Shown here: positions 34,128 to 43,690 of the stretch, one piece after another
How the letters are laid out: every line of letters starts with the position of its first letter
How positions within the stretch are numbered: position 1 is the stretch's first letter
Assembly (NCBI GenBank): GCA_951394045.1
Contig: OX595999.1
Location: 682,001-746,000 of the forward strand
Direction of reading: 5' to 3'
From: Nitzschia sp. DOCU1
Taxonomy: Eukaryota > Bacillariophyta > Bacillariophyceae > Bacillariales > Bacillariaceae
DNA length: 64,000 bases
Position numbers and translations under genes: made by a program
The notes under the pieces: model-generated
What the model was told of the DNA's origin: nothing
Database searches by the model: none
Seen by the model: only the letters and a program-made list of their open reading frames with translations

Positions 34128-35198
34128 TCAGGATAAATTGTCCTTCTTTGTTGACACATGCCATATCTCAATATCATCAACGCTGTATACTGGGTCTAGA
34201 AGCCCGGCGGGAAGAGTTTGCACTACCAGCCCTCGCTCTTGGGCGAGTTCCCGAAACTTTGTTCTTGGATCATAGTCGGGATAGTAACGATGTTCGTAGG
34301 AAAGAATAGCAACCCTTTCCTTACTAACGTCGGTGCTGGCTCGCAATAGCTCGTCAATCGCTTGGACCAGTGGAGCAACAGGATACAACTTTGGCAGCAC
34401 ACAGTCTGCCACTAATATCACTTCACATTGGTCGTCCGGGAGCGGTTGAGTACCCCACCAATATTTCTGCACAACAATCGGGCATTTTCCCACCATGATT
34501 GGACTCGTTTGTGCCACCGAAGATTCGCCTTTCACACTTTCGATTAGTGTGGACACAGCATTCCGGCAATTGTCCATAGCCAACTGTACCACAGAATCCT
34601 CCCCATCTGTGCAAACTACGTGACTGCATCCTAGAATAGCCGCTGCAAGACTCGTGACCCCGGTGCCCGAGCCCAGATCGACAACTCGTTTGTCTCGAAC
34701 CAGTTCAGGATGGAGAGAGAGATACTTGACCAAAACCACCGCGGCGGGCCAAACAGTGGCACCGGTACCGTACGTGCCCTCGACTTCCCCACGTTGCACT
34801 TGTCGAACCGAGAACGTCACAGTACGATCAAACAGCTCCACGGAAGTCGGATAGTGCTCACTCTGGGAGTAGCGATTTCTCCATCCCAATGACTGAGACC
34901 GACGCTGCAATGCCACGCTTTGTTTGGAAGAGGGTCGCTTGGCATCCAGGGCATCGAAAAACGCCTTGGCAGTCGGATGAGGAGCAGCGTCGCTATTCGT
35001 CATTCTTGGACGGTTGCTTGCGACGAGGCCCAGAATGAAAGTGCTGGCTTGACTTTGTGTGGGAATACAATTGTGGTCTGGCACGAGACGGTGGAGGTAT
35101 ACCTTTTCATCCGCCATGCGATTGGAGTTGGATCTCCACGGATCTTTTTGACTTGTTGGATAACTACACGCGCGATCTTTTTCTTGCACTCCATCCAT
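34128..35198 (-). CDS. METTL21-type (methyltransferase_16) protein methyltransferase
   Basis: Single exon, 356 aa from ATG 35198; later in-frame ATGs at about 35117 and 35003 are alternatives. Seven-beta-strand SAM enzyme. Seen: G-T-G-A-T-V-W-P-A-A-V-V-L (the family's G-x-x-x-W-x-x-x-x-x-L element), V-V-D-L-G-S-G-T-G-V-T-S-L (motif I), V-V-C-T-D-G (acidic end of beta 2), and E-V-I-L-V-A-D-C-V (the D/E-x-x-x-x-D post-II element). Family members methylate lysines of chaperones, VCP or eEF1A; the substrate cannot be told. The first 110 residues are poorly conserved. It converges with the glycosylase gene: the two stops are 62 bp apart. Confidence 0.87.
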   Translation of the reverse strand: MDGVQEKDRACSYPTSQKDPWRSNSNRMADEKVYLHRLVPDHNCIPTQSQASTFILGLVASNRPRMTNSDAAPHPTAKAFFDALDAKRPSSKQSVALQRRSQSLGWRNRYSQSEHYPTSVELFDRTVTFSVRQVQRGEVEGTYGTGATVWPAAVVLVKYLSLHPELVRDKRVVDLGSGTGVTSLAAAILGCSHVVCTDGEDSVVQLAMDNCRNAVSTLIESVKGESSVAQTSPIMVGKCPIVVQKYWWGTQPLPDDQCEVILVADCVLPKLYPVAPLVQAIDELLRASTDVSKERVAILSYEHRYYPDYDPRTKFRELAQERGLVVQTLPAGLLDPVYSVDDIEIWHVSTKKDNLS

Positions 35199-36130
35199 CG
35201 TCCGTCAGTCGTCCTCCAAACCGTCGATCTCTTCGACTGCATACTCTCATTCCCGGGGAGGAACACCAAAGTCTCTATCATACCAGGTATGATACAGTAC
35301 CAGGTAGCAGGTATCTCGTACCAGGTATACTGATGTGCACGCGCGCAACGCAGAGATTATTACTGCACTGGCGTATCGAAGTTTCTTCGATTGACCAATC
35401 AAAGCTCCTAAATGATGCGACTAATGAATTATTTATGCTATGAGACACCGATGACACGTGCGCGACTTCACGAATACGTTACCGACAGGCTGTGAGTCCG
35501 TCCGCCATCGTCAGCATCGATGAGTTCTTCGATGATTCGATTCATTCGATCATTCGTCCTCAAAATTGTGAAACGAGAAGTTACGCTTTCTTCACAAAAG
35601 AAAAGAACTGCACAGGCCAACAGCTCTCTCCAACGAAACGGACCGGAACCACGATATGCAAGTGCGATTTAGAGGCTCGTAATAAAATGTTTTCGGCGAG
35701 CTATGACGATGATGCCCCATGGTTCATTTGTGATCACAACATTCTATTTCTCCTTATCGCTTTCCTACTGCTAGTAGTCGGGCCTCTGGTAATGTTTTGT
35801 CTCAATGCACTGTTCGGGAAAAAGTGACTACTCAGTTATTTCTCGAGACTCCAAATCCAGAGACCATCTTGCAACAGGATGAATCCCCTGAAGGGGTATC
35901 ACAAGAATTTTCAGGGCTGCACATTTCGAGTGGGGATGTCACGGATCAAACTGGTGTTCCCGAGCCTTCAGAACCAACGACATAGGGGGTAAAAGAGGTG
36001 TCGAGAACAGATCAAACAGCAGGTCCCAGCAAAGTGCCATCTACGGGATCTAGGTAGTCCGCGCGAACCTGCTGGTAGAGGTTTTGACTCTGGTAGAGTG
36101 TCATATCTGCCACAGCAGGGAAGTAACTTG
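35199..36130. other. Intergenic, about 930 bp, with TACCAGGTA cluster and a small membrane ORF
   Basis: Three TACCAGGTA motifs lie at 35281, 35298 and 35319. A possible small gene is at 35687-35827 (listed separately). The frame of the peroxiredoxin-like gene is open back to about 35993, so an upstream exon is possible, but I see no convincing join. Confidence 0.45.
35687..35827 (+). CDS. Possible 46-aa single-span membrane peptide or first exon
   Basis: ATG 35687; acidic start M-F-S-A-S-Y-D-D-D-A-P-W, then one strong membrane span (I-L-F-L-L-I-A-F-L-L-L-V-V-G) and a short basic end. Too short to be sure. It could be the first exon of the downstream peroxiredoxin-like gene, using the GTAATG donor at about 35790. 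Confidence 0.3.
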   Translation: MFSASYDDDAPWFICDHNILFLLIAFLLLVVGPLVMFCLNALFGKK

Positions 36131-36892
36131 ATGCAGAAGAAGGTCTCATCAAAGTCCGATTCCCCTGTCAAGCCTGGTCCATTGCTGGCAGAGCTTGAAG
36201 CAAAGGTTCGTAGAATCAAGGAGACGTTTCCTCGCGGGAATCTGAAGCAATTGATGAGCGAAATCGATGCTCTTAAGCGCGTGAGAATAACGAAAGGAGT
36301 GCTGGGAGTCGGTGAGCAGATGCCTTCGTTTCGACTCAAGGCCCAGAACGGTAGGATGGTTAGCTCGAAACAGCTCCTTCAGAACGGCCCTTTGATTGTC
36401 TCTTTTTATCACGGATACTGGTCAAGTCTGTGTATGTTTGAGCTGAAAGCGCTTCAGAGATTCCTACAGCGCTTTCAAGCCAGGGGTCTTGTCGCTATCA
36501 GCCCCGACACGCCAACCAACGCTCAACGTAGTGTAACAAAGTCTGGCGTCAAGTTTCCTTTGTTGAGTGACAACGGCAACGTTGTTGCACGAAAGTTCAG
36601 ACTGCTTTATGAAATGGACGCCGTCCCTCCAGGAACTTTCACAGATTCCTGGCCTCTTCCAATGGTTGCGACGCACGTCATTGATCGTGATGGCACAGTG
36701 ATAGACTTCTTTGTCGATTGTGATCACTCGAAACGAGCTGAACCGTCCGACTTGCTAGAAGCTATCCCCAACAGGCCTAAGCTTGGCGAAAAGAAAGCCC
36801 AGAGCAGCAGATCGTGGCGATCATCACAAACTGCCGGGTGGCTATCTTTGGGAACGAGTTGGAGGAATTCAGTGCGAGAGAAGATGGGCTAG
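36131..36892 (+). CDS. Peroxiredoxin-like AhpC/TSA family protein lacking the peroxidatic Cys
   Basis: ATG 36131, 253 aa; an N-terminal extension is possible because the frame is open about 140 bp upstream. Residues about 12-55 form a helical region with P-G-P-L-L-A-E-L-E-A, like the N-terminus of bacterial AhpC/TSA proteins that have a helical preface. The thioredoxin-like core follows: G-V-G-E-Q-M-P-S-F-R-L, L-I-V-S-F-Y-H-G-Y-W-S-S-L-C-M-F-E-L-K-A-L-Q, L-V-A-I-S-P-D-T, P-L-L-S-D-N-G-N-V-V-A-R-K-F and V-I-D-R-D-G-T-V. In related proteins the loop reads R-G-x-W-C-P-Y-C; here the first Cys is Ser and only the second remains. It may therefore be redox-inactive or use another chemistry. The C-terminal 35 residues are Ser/Arg/Trp-rich. 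Confidence 0.8.
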   Translation: MQKKVSSKSDSPVKPGPLLAELEAKVRRIKETFPRGNLKQLMSEIDALKRVRITKGVLGVGEQMPSFRLKAQNGRMVSSKQLLQNGPLIVSFYHGYWSSLCMFELKALQRFLQRFQARGLVAISPDTPTNAQRSVTKSGVKFPLLSDNGNVVARKFRLLYEMDAVPPGTFTDSWPLPMVATHVIDRDGTVIDFFVDCDHSKRAEPSDLLEAIPNRPKLGEKKAQSSRSWRSSQTAGWLSLGTSWRNSVREKMG

Positions 36893-37514
36893 CAGAGGCC
36901 CGCTCCTCCCCGCTAGGTTGTCTCTAATTCGATGATCCCTTAGACTAGATTTTGATTACACTGATCAGAGTTGTCTTTTATCAACGCTAGTGACGACATA
37001 GGACATCTTGGTATACATTCTCATACGGTTCAACCTGCACGCCCACAGCATAAAGCAATGTAGGTTTCGTCAGGCGTGCCTGCTTAAGGATGCCAAATCT
37101 CATTGATTCCTTGTGCGATTCTGTTCTCATCCCAAAGCCTAAACCTTTCTTTAGAACATCTTTTCAAGTTTGTATTGGAGTTCCAAGCTATCAGCAGTCC
37201 TCGCGTCCTCGAGTTTCTCATTATCATCTGGGACACGAAAAACAGCCAGCAGTTTTAATCGTCGTTTGAATCTTGACATGCCGTGCGTCGTCGTCCAGTT
37301 TCCATGTAGCATTGCTTTGCTGGAGCAATTATTATTGCTTAAGGACAACCAAGGTGGTCTCTGGCATCTGCTACCGCCTCTTCAATCGCCCGATTCTTAA
37401 GGCATGGAATGATCTCAACACACTCGCCAAGCAGACTCAGACACATAGACCTATAGTGGCGTGAGAAAACTGGTGTGGCCACTATGCACACCCGACTTCA
37501 ATTCTCCAATGAAC
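36893..37514. other. Convergent 3' intergenic region, about 620 bp
   Basis: Lies between the peroxiredoxin-like gene (plus) and the IQ-repeat gene (minus). Overlapping frames of 60-77 codons on both strands at 37151-37464 have no domain. No repeat is seen. Confidence 0.6.
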
Positions 37515-40500
37515 TTACTCGATAGTGGTTAGATTTTCAGCGTGTACATTTTTAGGAAGTACCGGCTGCGTCGGGCGGTGGCGCAAATACGCATGTTGCA
37601 GCTTCGATGCTGCTGCATGCCGTTCACCAGACATTTGGCCAAATGCCCGAAGAACTACAAGCTGTGCTTTTCGTTGCAGTCTGAATTCATCGTCCATTAA
37701 ATCTGGATGCTTACTCCTCACCACCTCTGTAAGCAGCCGCGTGGCCCGCCATTTACGAAAGACAGACTGAATGATTCGGCCGGCTTCATCCGGGGTCTGA
37801 GAAGTGTAGTTTCTTTGCGCCGAGCTCTGCTGCTGTTTCTGAGGGCTATCACAAGGTTTCCTCGTTCGATAGTCTCGGTAGCAACTTTGGATTGTCAAGG
37901 CTGCAGCGTTGCGTTGCTTTCTAGTCAGAGCCGCCTTACGAAACCATTGCTGAATGATTCGGGCTGGAAGACTGTCAACAATTTGGTCATCGATGAAGAG
38001 TGAGAGCGATTGTCGTATTCTAGCGGCTCGCATTTTCGCAAGGAAGGTGCGTATACAGGCTTGCATTTTGATGGCCGCCCGTGTTTCTTCATTCTGCTCC
38101 GATAGCAAATAGGAGGCGGGGCGACGAATGTTGTGCCCCGGTAGATTATATTCCAGTTCGTATGCTTGGGCGTATGCAAGTGGCGACTGATCGATTGTCG
38201 ATGTGTATCTCATTGGAAGGTATCCAGCCTCGTATTGGAGTTTAGTGACATTAATCTTGAGGAATGATAACTTTTCCCCAGCCAACTCTTCATCTTGTTG
38301 ATTGCTCTCCTCACTCGAAGAATAGTAAATTACGTCTTTAACTTTGCAATACTTTGCCCGTACTTGATGAGCCCGGATCATGCTTTGTAACTTGATAGCG
38401 GCCGTTTCCCGTTGACGACGCACCGCTGCCTTCTTCGCTCGTAGTTGATGAGCTCGGATTATACTTTGTGGCTTCATAACTGCCATTTCCCTTCGGCGCC
38501 GCACAACTGCACTCTTTGTTCGTACTAAACGAGCTCGGAACGTACTTTGTAGCTTGATAGCGGCCACTTGCCTTTGGCGTCGCACCACTGCCTGCTTTGT
38601 CCGTAGTAGTTGATGACCTCGGACTAAACTTTGTAGCTTGATAGCGGCCATTCGCCTTCGGCGACACACCGCTGTTTGCTTTGTTCGTAGTTGATGCGCT
38701 CGGACCATACTTTGTAGCTTGATAGCGGCCATTCGCCTTCGGCGACACACCGCTGTTTGCTTTGTTCGTAGTTGATGCGCTCGGACCATACTTTGTAACT
38801 TGATAGCGGTCATTTCCCTTTGGTACCGCACCGCTGCCCTCTTCGCTCGTAGTTGATGAGCTCGGACCATACTTTGTAACTTCATAGCTGCCATTTCCCG
38901 TTGTCGACACATCGCTTCCCGTCGTTTCCGAAGACGGCGTTGAATTTTAACAACCGCGCAGGCTTTGATAGCTTGCTGTCGACGAGCGTCGTTCCATGCA
39001 CGAAAGTTCCGTTGAATTTCCGTCGCAACATCACACCGCTCGTTGTAATGCTTCCGATAGGCTCTCTGTATCGTAACTGAGGCCATACGTTGCTTTGCCT
39101 TCTCAACGCAGACCCTGTGAGATCGAGCCTTAGCTTGTAACTTGGTAGCGGCGACATTCTGCCTTCTCAACGCATCCCGAACGGCGCCGCCTCTCGCAAG
39201 ATTTTGGATCGAGACGGCAGATCGCTTGCTAACCTGGAACAGTTGCTGCTGACGGTGCCGGCGGTAGATTGCTTGGAGCCTGGTCACCGCATATCTGAGT
39301 TGTTGCTGCCGGTGTTCGTCTCGTAATGCAGCTTGATACTTCCTCACAGCTCTTTGAATGATCTCTATGCTAACCTTGCGTTTACGAACAATGTTCATGG
39401 CATGCCTCACGCGAAAAAGCGCCTGGATTTGTAGTGCAGCCCGTTTCCATTGAAGAAATAGCGAGCGCTGTCGCCGTGATCGACACCAGCATTGCATGCA
39501 TACGACAGTTGGCCTTAGCGTTCGCGCATAGTACTTGAGCTGAGCCTGCATTCGTGCAACTGCTTGAATCTTTGTGATGGCAGCCAAGGTAGAGCGAAAG
39601 CATTCCCGGGCAACATGTCCTCGGTAAATGCGTTGGAGGCTGGAGGTCGCAGCAATCTGTCGCTTGCGTTCCTGTACGACAAAGTAAGCTGCCTGTATAC
39701 AGGCGGAGGCCTCTTTCTTACGACGCCACTGTCTTTGACCATGCCGCATTCTAGCCCAAGATTGAAGTCGAGTCGCCATACGATATTGCCGCCGATCCAT
39801 GATTCGTTTGTTCAGCCGTCGTTTGCAAAAGAAACAGTGAAGCATGGTGGCTGCAAGAGACTGCACTCGCCTTTGCTCCGCTATTCTTTCAGTAAGTTTG
39901 ACAGAAATATTCTCAACCTCCGAGTACAAACCTGTTAACTGGGAGAGAGAGCCTTGAATCACCACGAGTTCTTCCAATCGCTCTGCCACGGCTAGTACTC
40001 GATCTTGCCACGAAGTGTCAGGTGTCATGTCCCTTTCGTCAAGCAATCGACGAGGACTGCCCTCGTGCTTGATTGCACTGGGTGAGGAGTCGTCGTTTTC
40101 TGTCAACAAGATCCGCCTGGGAAAAAGTCTGGGGGGCGTTTCTACAGGTGGATGCATAGCGTCCAGAATACTGTCATCCGGGGGAGCATGAAACGATCCT
40201 CCCCCTTCGGCGTCACGAATGGGCTCTAGCGCTCGACGAAGAGGCGATGGCGTTAACGTGGAACCCTTATCCATCGACCGATCAAGAAGGGGAAAATCCA
40301 TTTCTTGTGGATGACTCGCATCCAGAGTCTCGTCCACAGTGTGGGCCGTTAGCGCTGGACTACCTTTCAACAGGGCGGCCTTGTGCAGCGAAACGAATCG
40401 TTGATCGCTCACTGGAGAATCATCAGGTGTTGTCGAACTGTCAGGCGTCGAGGCGAGGGTGTCCCCGAGCTGGTCCCGTCTTTCTTGACAGCTGCTTCTT

Positions 40501-40676
40501 TCCTCCATCTGGGGGGAATACGACTTTGACATCACTACTTTCCTCGTGGGTGCCACACAGCCAATCAGCAATTGCATCAAGTAATTCAATTCATAGTAGA
40601 TCCTACGATCTAAAACTCGGAGATCCAGCCACCCGACCAACACAAATGCCACCCCAGCACATGCGAGCAAAATCAT
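37515..40676 (-). CDS. IQ-motif repeat protein (calmodulin-binding scaffold), 1053 aa
   Basis: Single exon from ATG 40676. The first 45 residues contain hydrophobic segments (I-L-L-A-C-A-G-V-A-F-V-L-V), suggesting a membrane anchor; a start at the later M-S-K-S-Y-S-P would remove it. Residues 50-260 are Ser/Asp/Pro-rich with a short coiled coil. From about 270 to the end there are roughly twenty IQ-like units of the form A-A-I-K-L-Q-S-x-x-R-x-x-x-x-R, spaced 22-27 residues, first irregular and then in a 27-residue tandem array (about 38340-38880), then more irregular ones. IQ motifs bind calmodulin or myosin light chains; the arrangement recalls ASPM and IQ-rich spindle or cortical proteins, but no calponin-homology, myosin or kinase domain is present. 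The array is Arg-rich and basic. Confidence 0.85.
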   Translation of the reverse strand: MILLACAGVAFVLVGWLDLRVLDRRIYYELNYLMQLLIGCVAPTRKVVMSKSYSPQMEERSSCQERRDQLGDTLASTPDSSTTPDDSPVSDQRFVSLHKAALLKGSPALTAHTVDETLDASHPQEMDFPLLDRSMDKGSTLTPSPLRRALEPIRDAEGGGSFHAPPDDSILDAMHPPVETPPRLFPRRILLTENDDSSPSAIKHEGSPRRLLDERDMTPDTSWQDRVLAVAERLEELVVIQGSLSQLTGLYSEVENISVKLTERIAEQRRVQSLAATMLHCFFCKRRLNKRIMDRRQYRMATRLQSWARMRHGQRQWRRKKEASACIQAAYFVVQERKRQIAATSSLQRIYRGHVARECFRSTLAAITKIQAVARMQAQLKYYARTLRPTVVCMQCWCRSRRQRSLFLQWKRAALQIQALFRVRHAMNIVRKRKVSIEIIQRAVRKYQAALRDEHRQQQLRYAVTRLQAIYRRHRQQQLFQVSKRSAVSIQNLARGGAVRDALRRQNVAATKLQAKARSHRVCVEKAKQRMASVTIQRAYRKHYNERCDVATEIQRNFRAWNDARRQQAIKACAVVKIQRRLRKRREAMCRQREMAAMKLQSMVRAHQLRAKRAAVRYQREMTAIKLQSMVRAHQLRTKQTAVCRRRRMAAIKLQSMVRAHQLRTKQTAVCRRRRMAAIKLQSLVRGHQLLRTKQAVVRRQRQVAAIKLQSTFRARLVRTKSAVVRRRREMAVMKPQSIIRAHQLRAKKAAVRRQRETAAIKLQSMIRAHQVRAKYCKVKDVIYYSSSEESNQQDEELAGEKLSFLKINVTKLQYEAGYLPMRYTSTIDQSPLAYAQAYELEYNLPGHNIRRPASYLLSEQNEETRAAIKMQACIRTFLAKMRAARIRQSLSLFIDDQIVDSLPARIIQQWFRKAALTRKQRNAAALTIQSCYRDYRTRKPCDSPQKQQQSSAQRNYTSQTPDEAGRIIQSVFRKWRATRLLTEVVRSKHPDLMDDEFRLQRKAQLVVLRAFGQMSGERHAAASKLQHAYLRHRPTQPVLPKNVHAENLTTIE
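38641..38802 (-). repeat. 81-bp near-perfect tandem repeat inside the IQ array
   Basis: Copies 38641-38721 and 38722-38802 differ by very few bases (GTAGCTTG versus GTAACTTG at the junctions). Each encodes one 27-residue IQ unit. Flanking units are clearly diverged versions of the same repeat. Confidence 0.85.
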
Positions 40677-41178
40677 GTTTTAACACAAATAAGACGCTAC
40701 TTGTTGCTCATGCTTGGAGGGATGACAAGGGACAACTCCCCCGCCCGCTCAACAACAACCTGGATGCTGACTTCTGCTTGAATTGAATATTTAGGTATCT
40801 TGCGTTCAAAATATGATCATGCAGTTGTTCCCATTGGTTTGGGTCTTCGATCGTGGTGACAGGATGCCGAAATTTTTAAAAAAATTGGCGGATGTTTCGT
40901 CCTGCCTGCTTCCAACCTACAAGCAATTGACAAAACCGTTAAATTACTTAACCAACCATGCCTTGCGCGGGCACTTCAAAATAGGTATTGCACATACTTG
41001 CTGCCGACCCGTTTTCTTTGGACGTTTTAGGAAAGTCTGGCCTTTTGACGATGGCGCGGCGGATCTTGCAAAAAAGAGGTGCCATTGGTTGGCAAAGCGA
41101 AAATGCCCGAGACCATCGCGGGTTTTTGAAAGGCACAAAACTACGAGCACTCACTAGTAGACAGGTTACACGGGCGAG
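40677..41178. other. Divergent intergenic region, about 500 bp
   Basis: Shared upstream region of the IQ-repeat gene (minus) and the LRR gene (plus). Overlapping frames of 68-114 codons on both strands lack any domain. Confidence 0.55.
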
Positions 41179-42444
41179 ATGGGCAAGCTCCAATTGGACT
41201 CAAACATGAGTCTAACGGAAATGTTCGAAGCTATGGATGAAGTCTCGAGTAACAGCAATGATGGCGGCGATGATCCCTGCGACGAAATACATTTGGATTG
41301 TATCGACGTCGACCTGCCCACGGCGGCAGCGATTACTCAATTCATACTGCAACACGACAAGCAAAAAATCTGGAAGTCGATCGAAGTTGAAGATTGCACG
41401 GGAATCGCTTTTGACGCACTTTTAACTGTGATTTTCACTTGTTGTGTGTCCAAAATAAAGTTGTCTTCAGTGGCACTGGGGAATCTTTCCGAGTCGAGTC
41501 TTGCGGCTGTTGCACTTGGAATTCAGTCGAACCGGCATTTGAGAAAACTCATTCTGGGTATTCCTCTCGATCAGGAGAGTACAACTTGGCTAAGCAACGG
41601 ACTCAACAATGTAGCCGGTCTGAGATCTTTCAATTTGATTGATAGTACATTTTCCCCTGGACCGGCTGCTCAAATACTTGCGGAAGGATTGACTCGTGCG
41701 ACAATCTTGCAAGAGTTTGCCATTGTGGCTGCTGATATATGTGGAGAACGACTCGGTACAATACTACATTCGTTTTCCAACAGCCTTTTCTTGAAACATC
41801 TGGATTTGCGAGGTTGCTGGGCTTCAAATTTGGCAGCAGTCGTTCGTTTCTTGGAACAAAATACTTCTATTGAGACGCTGGATCTGTCCTATCTGACTGG
41901 GAACGAGGATGGCTCAGAAGTTGATATGCTTCTTGGTGCACTACAGGGACATCCCAGCCTGCAGAATCTGCATCTATGCCGGAATGATATTGGCGATAAT
42001 GGTTTCGAAACACTCCTGGATGCAGCCCAGGGCGCCGTGTCTTTACGTTCATTCAATCTCTCACTTAATGCTATCACAAGCGTTCAGAGCCTGGCCACTC
42101 GATTGGTCGATAATGCGCTGCCGCTGCGTCAAATTTTTCTCGACGGTAATCCAATCCATGATCCGAGCCCTTTGCTAGAAGCTCTGGAACTTAGCAACAC
42201 CTCCCTCGAAGTCTGCCATATTCCACAACACTTTGAACGGGAGCAACAGCTTCTGCATTACTACACACGACTGAATCGTGGTGGACGCCGCCTTGTCCTT
42301 GGAGGAGAGCGAATCCCACACTACGTATGGCCAATTATTTTGGAACGAGCCAATCAACTAGAATTCGACAATTATCCCAATTGCGTTGGCCGAGCTGAGG
42401 TATTGTACTGCCTTTTGCATGGGCCGATCTTCTTTCCGATATGA
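41179..42444 (+). CDS. Leucine-rich-repeat protein (ribonuclease-inhibitor type), 421 aa
   Basis: Single exon, ATG 41179. No signal peptide or membrane span, so intracellular. From about residue 85 to 345 there are eight or so LRR units with the longer RI-type spacing: L-R-K-L-I-L-G, L-R-S-F-N-L-I, L-K-H-L-D-L-R-G-C, I-E-T-L-D-L-S-Y-L, L-Q-N-L-H-L-C-R-N-D-I-G-D-N-G, L-R-S-F-N-L-S-L-N-A-I and L-R-Q-I-F-L-D-G-N-P-I. The last 75 residues (Y-T-R-L-N-R-G-G-R-R, H-Y-V-W-P-I-I-L-E-R-A) form a capping domain of a kind repeatedly found at the end of diatom LRR proteins. A protein-binding role is inferred. Its stop lies 34 bp from the stop of the convergent phosphatase gene. Confidence 0.85.
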   Translation: MGKLQLDSNMSLTEMFEAMDEVSSNSNDGGDDPCDEIHLDCIDVDLPTAAAITQFILQHDKQKIWKSIEVEDCTGIAFDALLTVIFTCCVSKIKLSSVALGNLSESSLAAVALGIQSNRHLRKLILGIPLDQESTTWLSNGLNNVAGLRSFNLIDSTFSPGPAAQILAEGLTRATILQEFAIVAADICGERLGTILHSFSNSLFLKHLDLRGCWASNLAAVVRFLEQNTSIETLDLSYLTGNEDGSEVDMLLGALQGHPSLQNLHLCRNDIGDNGFETLLDAAQGAVSLRSFNLSLNAITSVQSLATRLVDNALPLRQIFLDGNPIHDPSPLLEALELSNTSLEVCHIPQHFEREQQLLHYYTRLNRGGRRLVLGGERIPHYVWPIILERANQLEFDNYPNCVGRAEVLYCLLHGPIFFPI

Positions 42445-42478
42445 GAATCCTTCATGTCCTAGGATGTTTGATACCCGG

Positions 42479-43183
42479 TCATAATTTTACCGTGATAATG
42501 TTATCTTCATCTAAAATCCAATCCACAGCGCAGCCCAGATTGCTACAGTACACAAATGGGAAAGCGGATTTGTCAATCCGAGAATACTTTTCGAAGCTGG
42601 TGACCAGCACGGCCTTGCCATCTTCTGACGGTAACCCTTCCATGAGATCTTTACCGTACCCTGTTGCAACCAGGATCCTTTGTTCGACGCCTGCGGCTGC
42701 AGCGGCTTGGAGATCTGAAGAAGTGTCACCTATAAAACAACACATCTTGTGCTGCGAAGGAACACCAAAGTATCGCATGGCTTCAAATATCATACCGGGT
42801 TGTGGTTTCATTCTAGGGTCATTAGTTTCTCTTGTAGCTGTGCATTGGAAAATTTTGTCGATTGTAGCATTCGCATGTTCGGCATAGAGAAGTTCCTGTA
42901 GACGGGTCTGAATGCAGCCAAGTTCTTTTTCTGAAATAATTCCCTTCCCTACACAACTCTGGTTCGTCACCATTGCAACAGAGCATCCAGCCTGCTTCAG
43001 GCGAGCAATGGCATGACCGGCACCCTTGATCAAGTTCAGCTGCGATGGTGTGGTGACACCTGGAGCACCAACATCCTCATTGATCACACCATCGCGATCA
43101 AGCAAAACAAGTTTAGGAAATCTTGCGCCAGGCCACCATGCGTTTCGAACGGCCACGCCGAAGTAGAAGGTTCCTGAGATCAT
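42479..43183 (-). CDS. HAD-IIIA phosphatase, GmhB / histidinol-phosphatase-like
   Basis: 234 aa from ATG 43183. HAD motifs: L-V-L-L-D-R-D-G-V-I-N-E-D (D-x-D nucleophile and acid), V-T-N-Q-S-C-V-G-K-G (motif II, as in GmhB T-N-Q-S), K-P-Q-P-G-M (motif III Lys) and C-F-I-G-D-T-S-S-D (motif IV). Bacterial GmhB removes the C7 phosphate of heptose bisphosphate; close relatives hydrolyse histidinol phosphate or related sugar phosphates, and the substrate here is unknown. The frame is open 18 codons upstream of this ATG, where a TGA at 43238-43240 separates it from an ATG-led, Arg/Lys-rich stretch ending at 43312. This suggests either a 5' UTR frame or a missed small intron; if joined, the hydrophobic segment M-I-S-G-T-F-Y-F-G-V would be a signal anchor. 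Confidence 0.85.
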   Translation of the reverse strand: MISGTFYFGVAVRNAWWPGARFPKLVLLDRDGVINEDVGAPGVTTPSQLNLIKGAGHAIARLKQAGCSVAMVTNQSCVGKGIISEKELGCIQTRLQELLYAEHANATIDKIFQCTATRETNDPRMKPQPGMIFEAMRYFGVPSQHKMCCFIGDTSSDLQAAAAAGVEQRILVATGYGKDLMEGLPSEDGKAVLVTSFEKYSRIDKSAFPFVYCSNLGCAVDWILDEDNIITVKL

Positions 43184-43690
43184 TGCAAATACTGCGTAAA
43201 CAGGCTTTGGTCCTGCGACACGTCCACGAGCCTTCAATCACTCAAGTCTTCGACGAAGTTTTTTATGTTTTCGGCCGGGCATTCCGTGTGGCAGGTAGTC
43301 CGTTGGAAGCATGACTAAACTCGGAGACAAAAATTCGACGATGTTTTTTGGTGTTGGTGGTGGGCGCTGGGGAGGCTCACTGACTGTCTGTGCGGCGTAT
43401 GATACAGATAGTCAGTGCTCGTACCTGGTATCATACAGACATTACAGTACTGTGCATAATACTCAGAACATGGGGGCATCTCATTTATTATTATTTCAAT
43501 AGCTGTAGCCTAAAATAATGAAGTCTTGTTGTCTTCTATTTCTAAGGAATTGGCAAAGCATGAAAGAAGCACAGCAACATCATATTTTGGGACACTTGGA
43601 TGCGCGTTATCAATAGTGGCAGTGAGTTATGGTTTATCCCCAAAGCAAAGCAAACAAGGAGTAAACATGGTTGTCAAGCGTCGTTCGAAG
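43184..43690. other. Intergenic, about 500 bp
   Basis: Upstream region of the HAD phosphatase and 3' flank of the Ser-Met protein gene, both on the minus strand. Contains one TACCTGGTA motif at 43422 flanked by GTATGATAC and ATCATAC. Confidence 0.55.

Noticed and set aside
43238..43240. TGA as selenocysteine codon in the HAD phosphatase
   Set aside because: It lies before the conserved domain in an unconserved stretch, and no SECIS-like structure was recognised in the 34-bp 3' gap.
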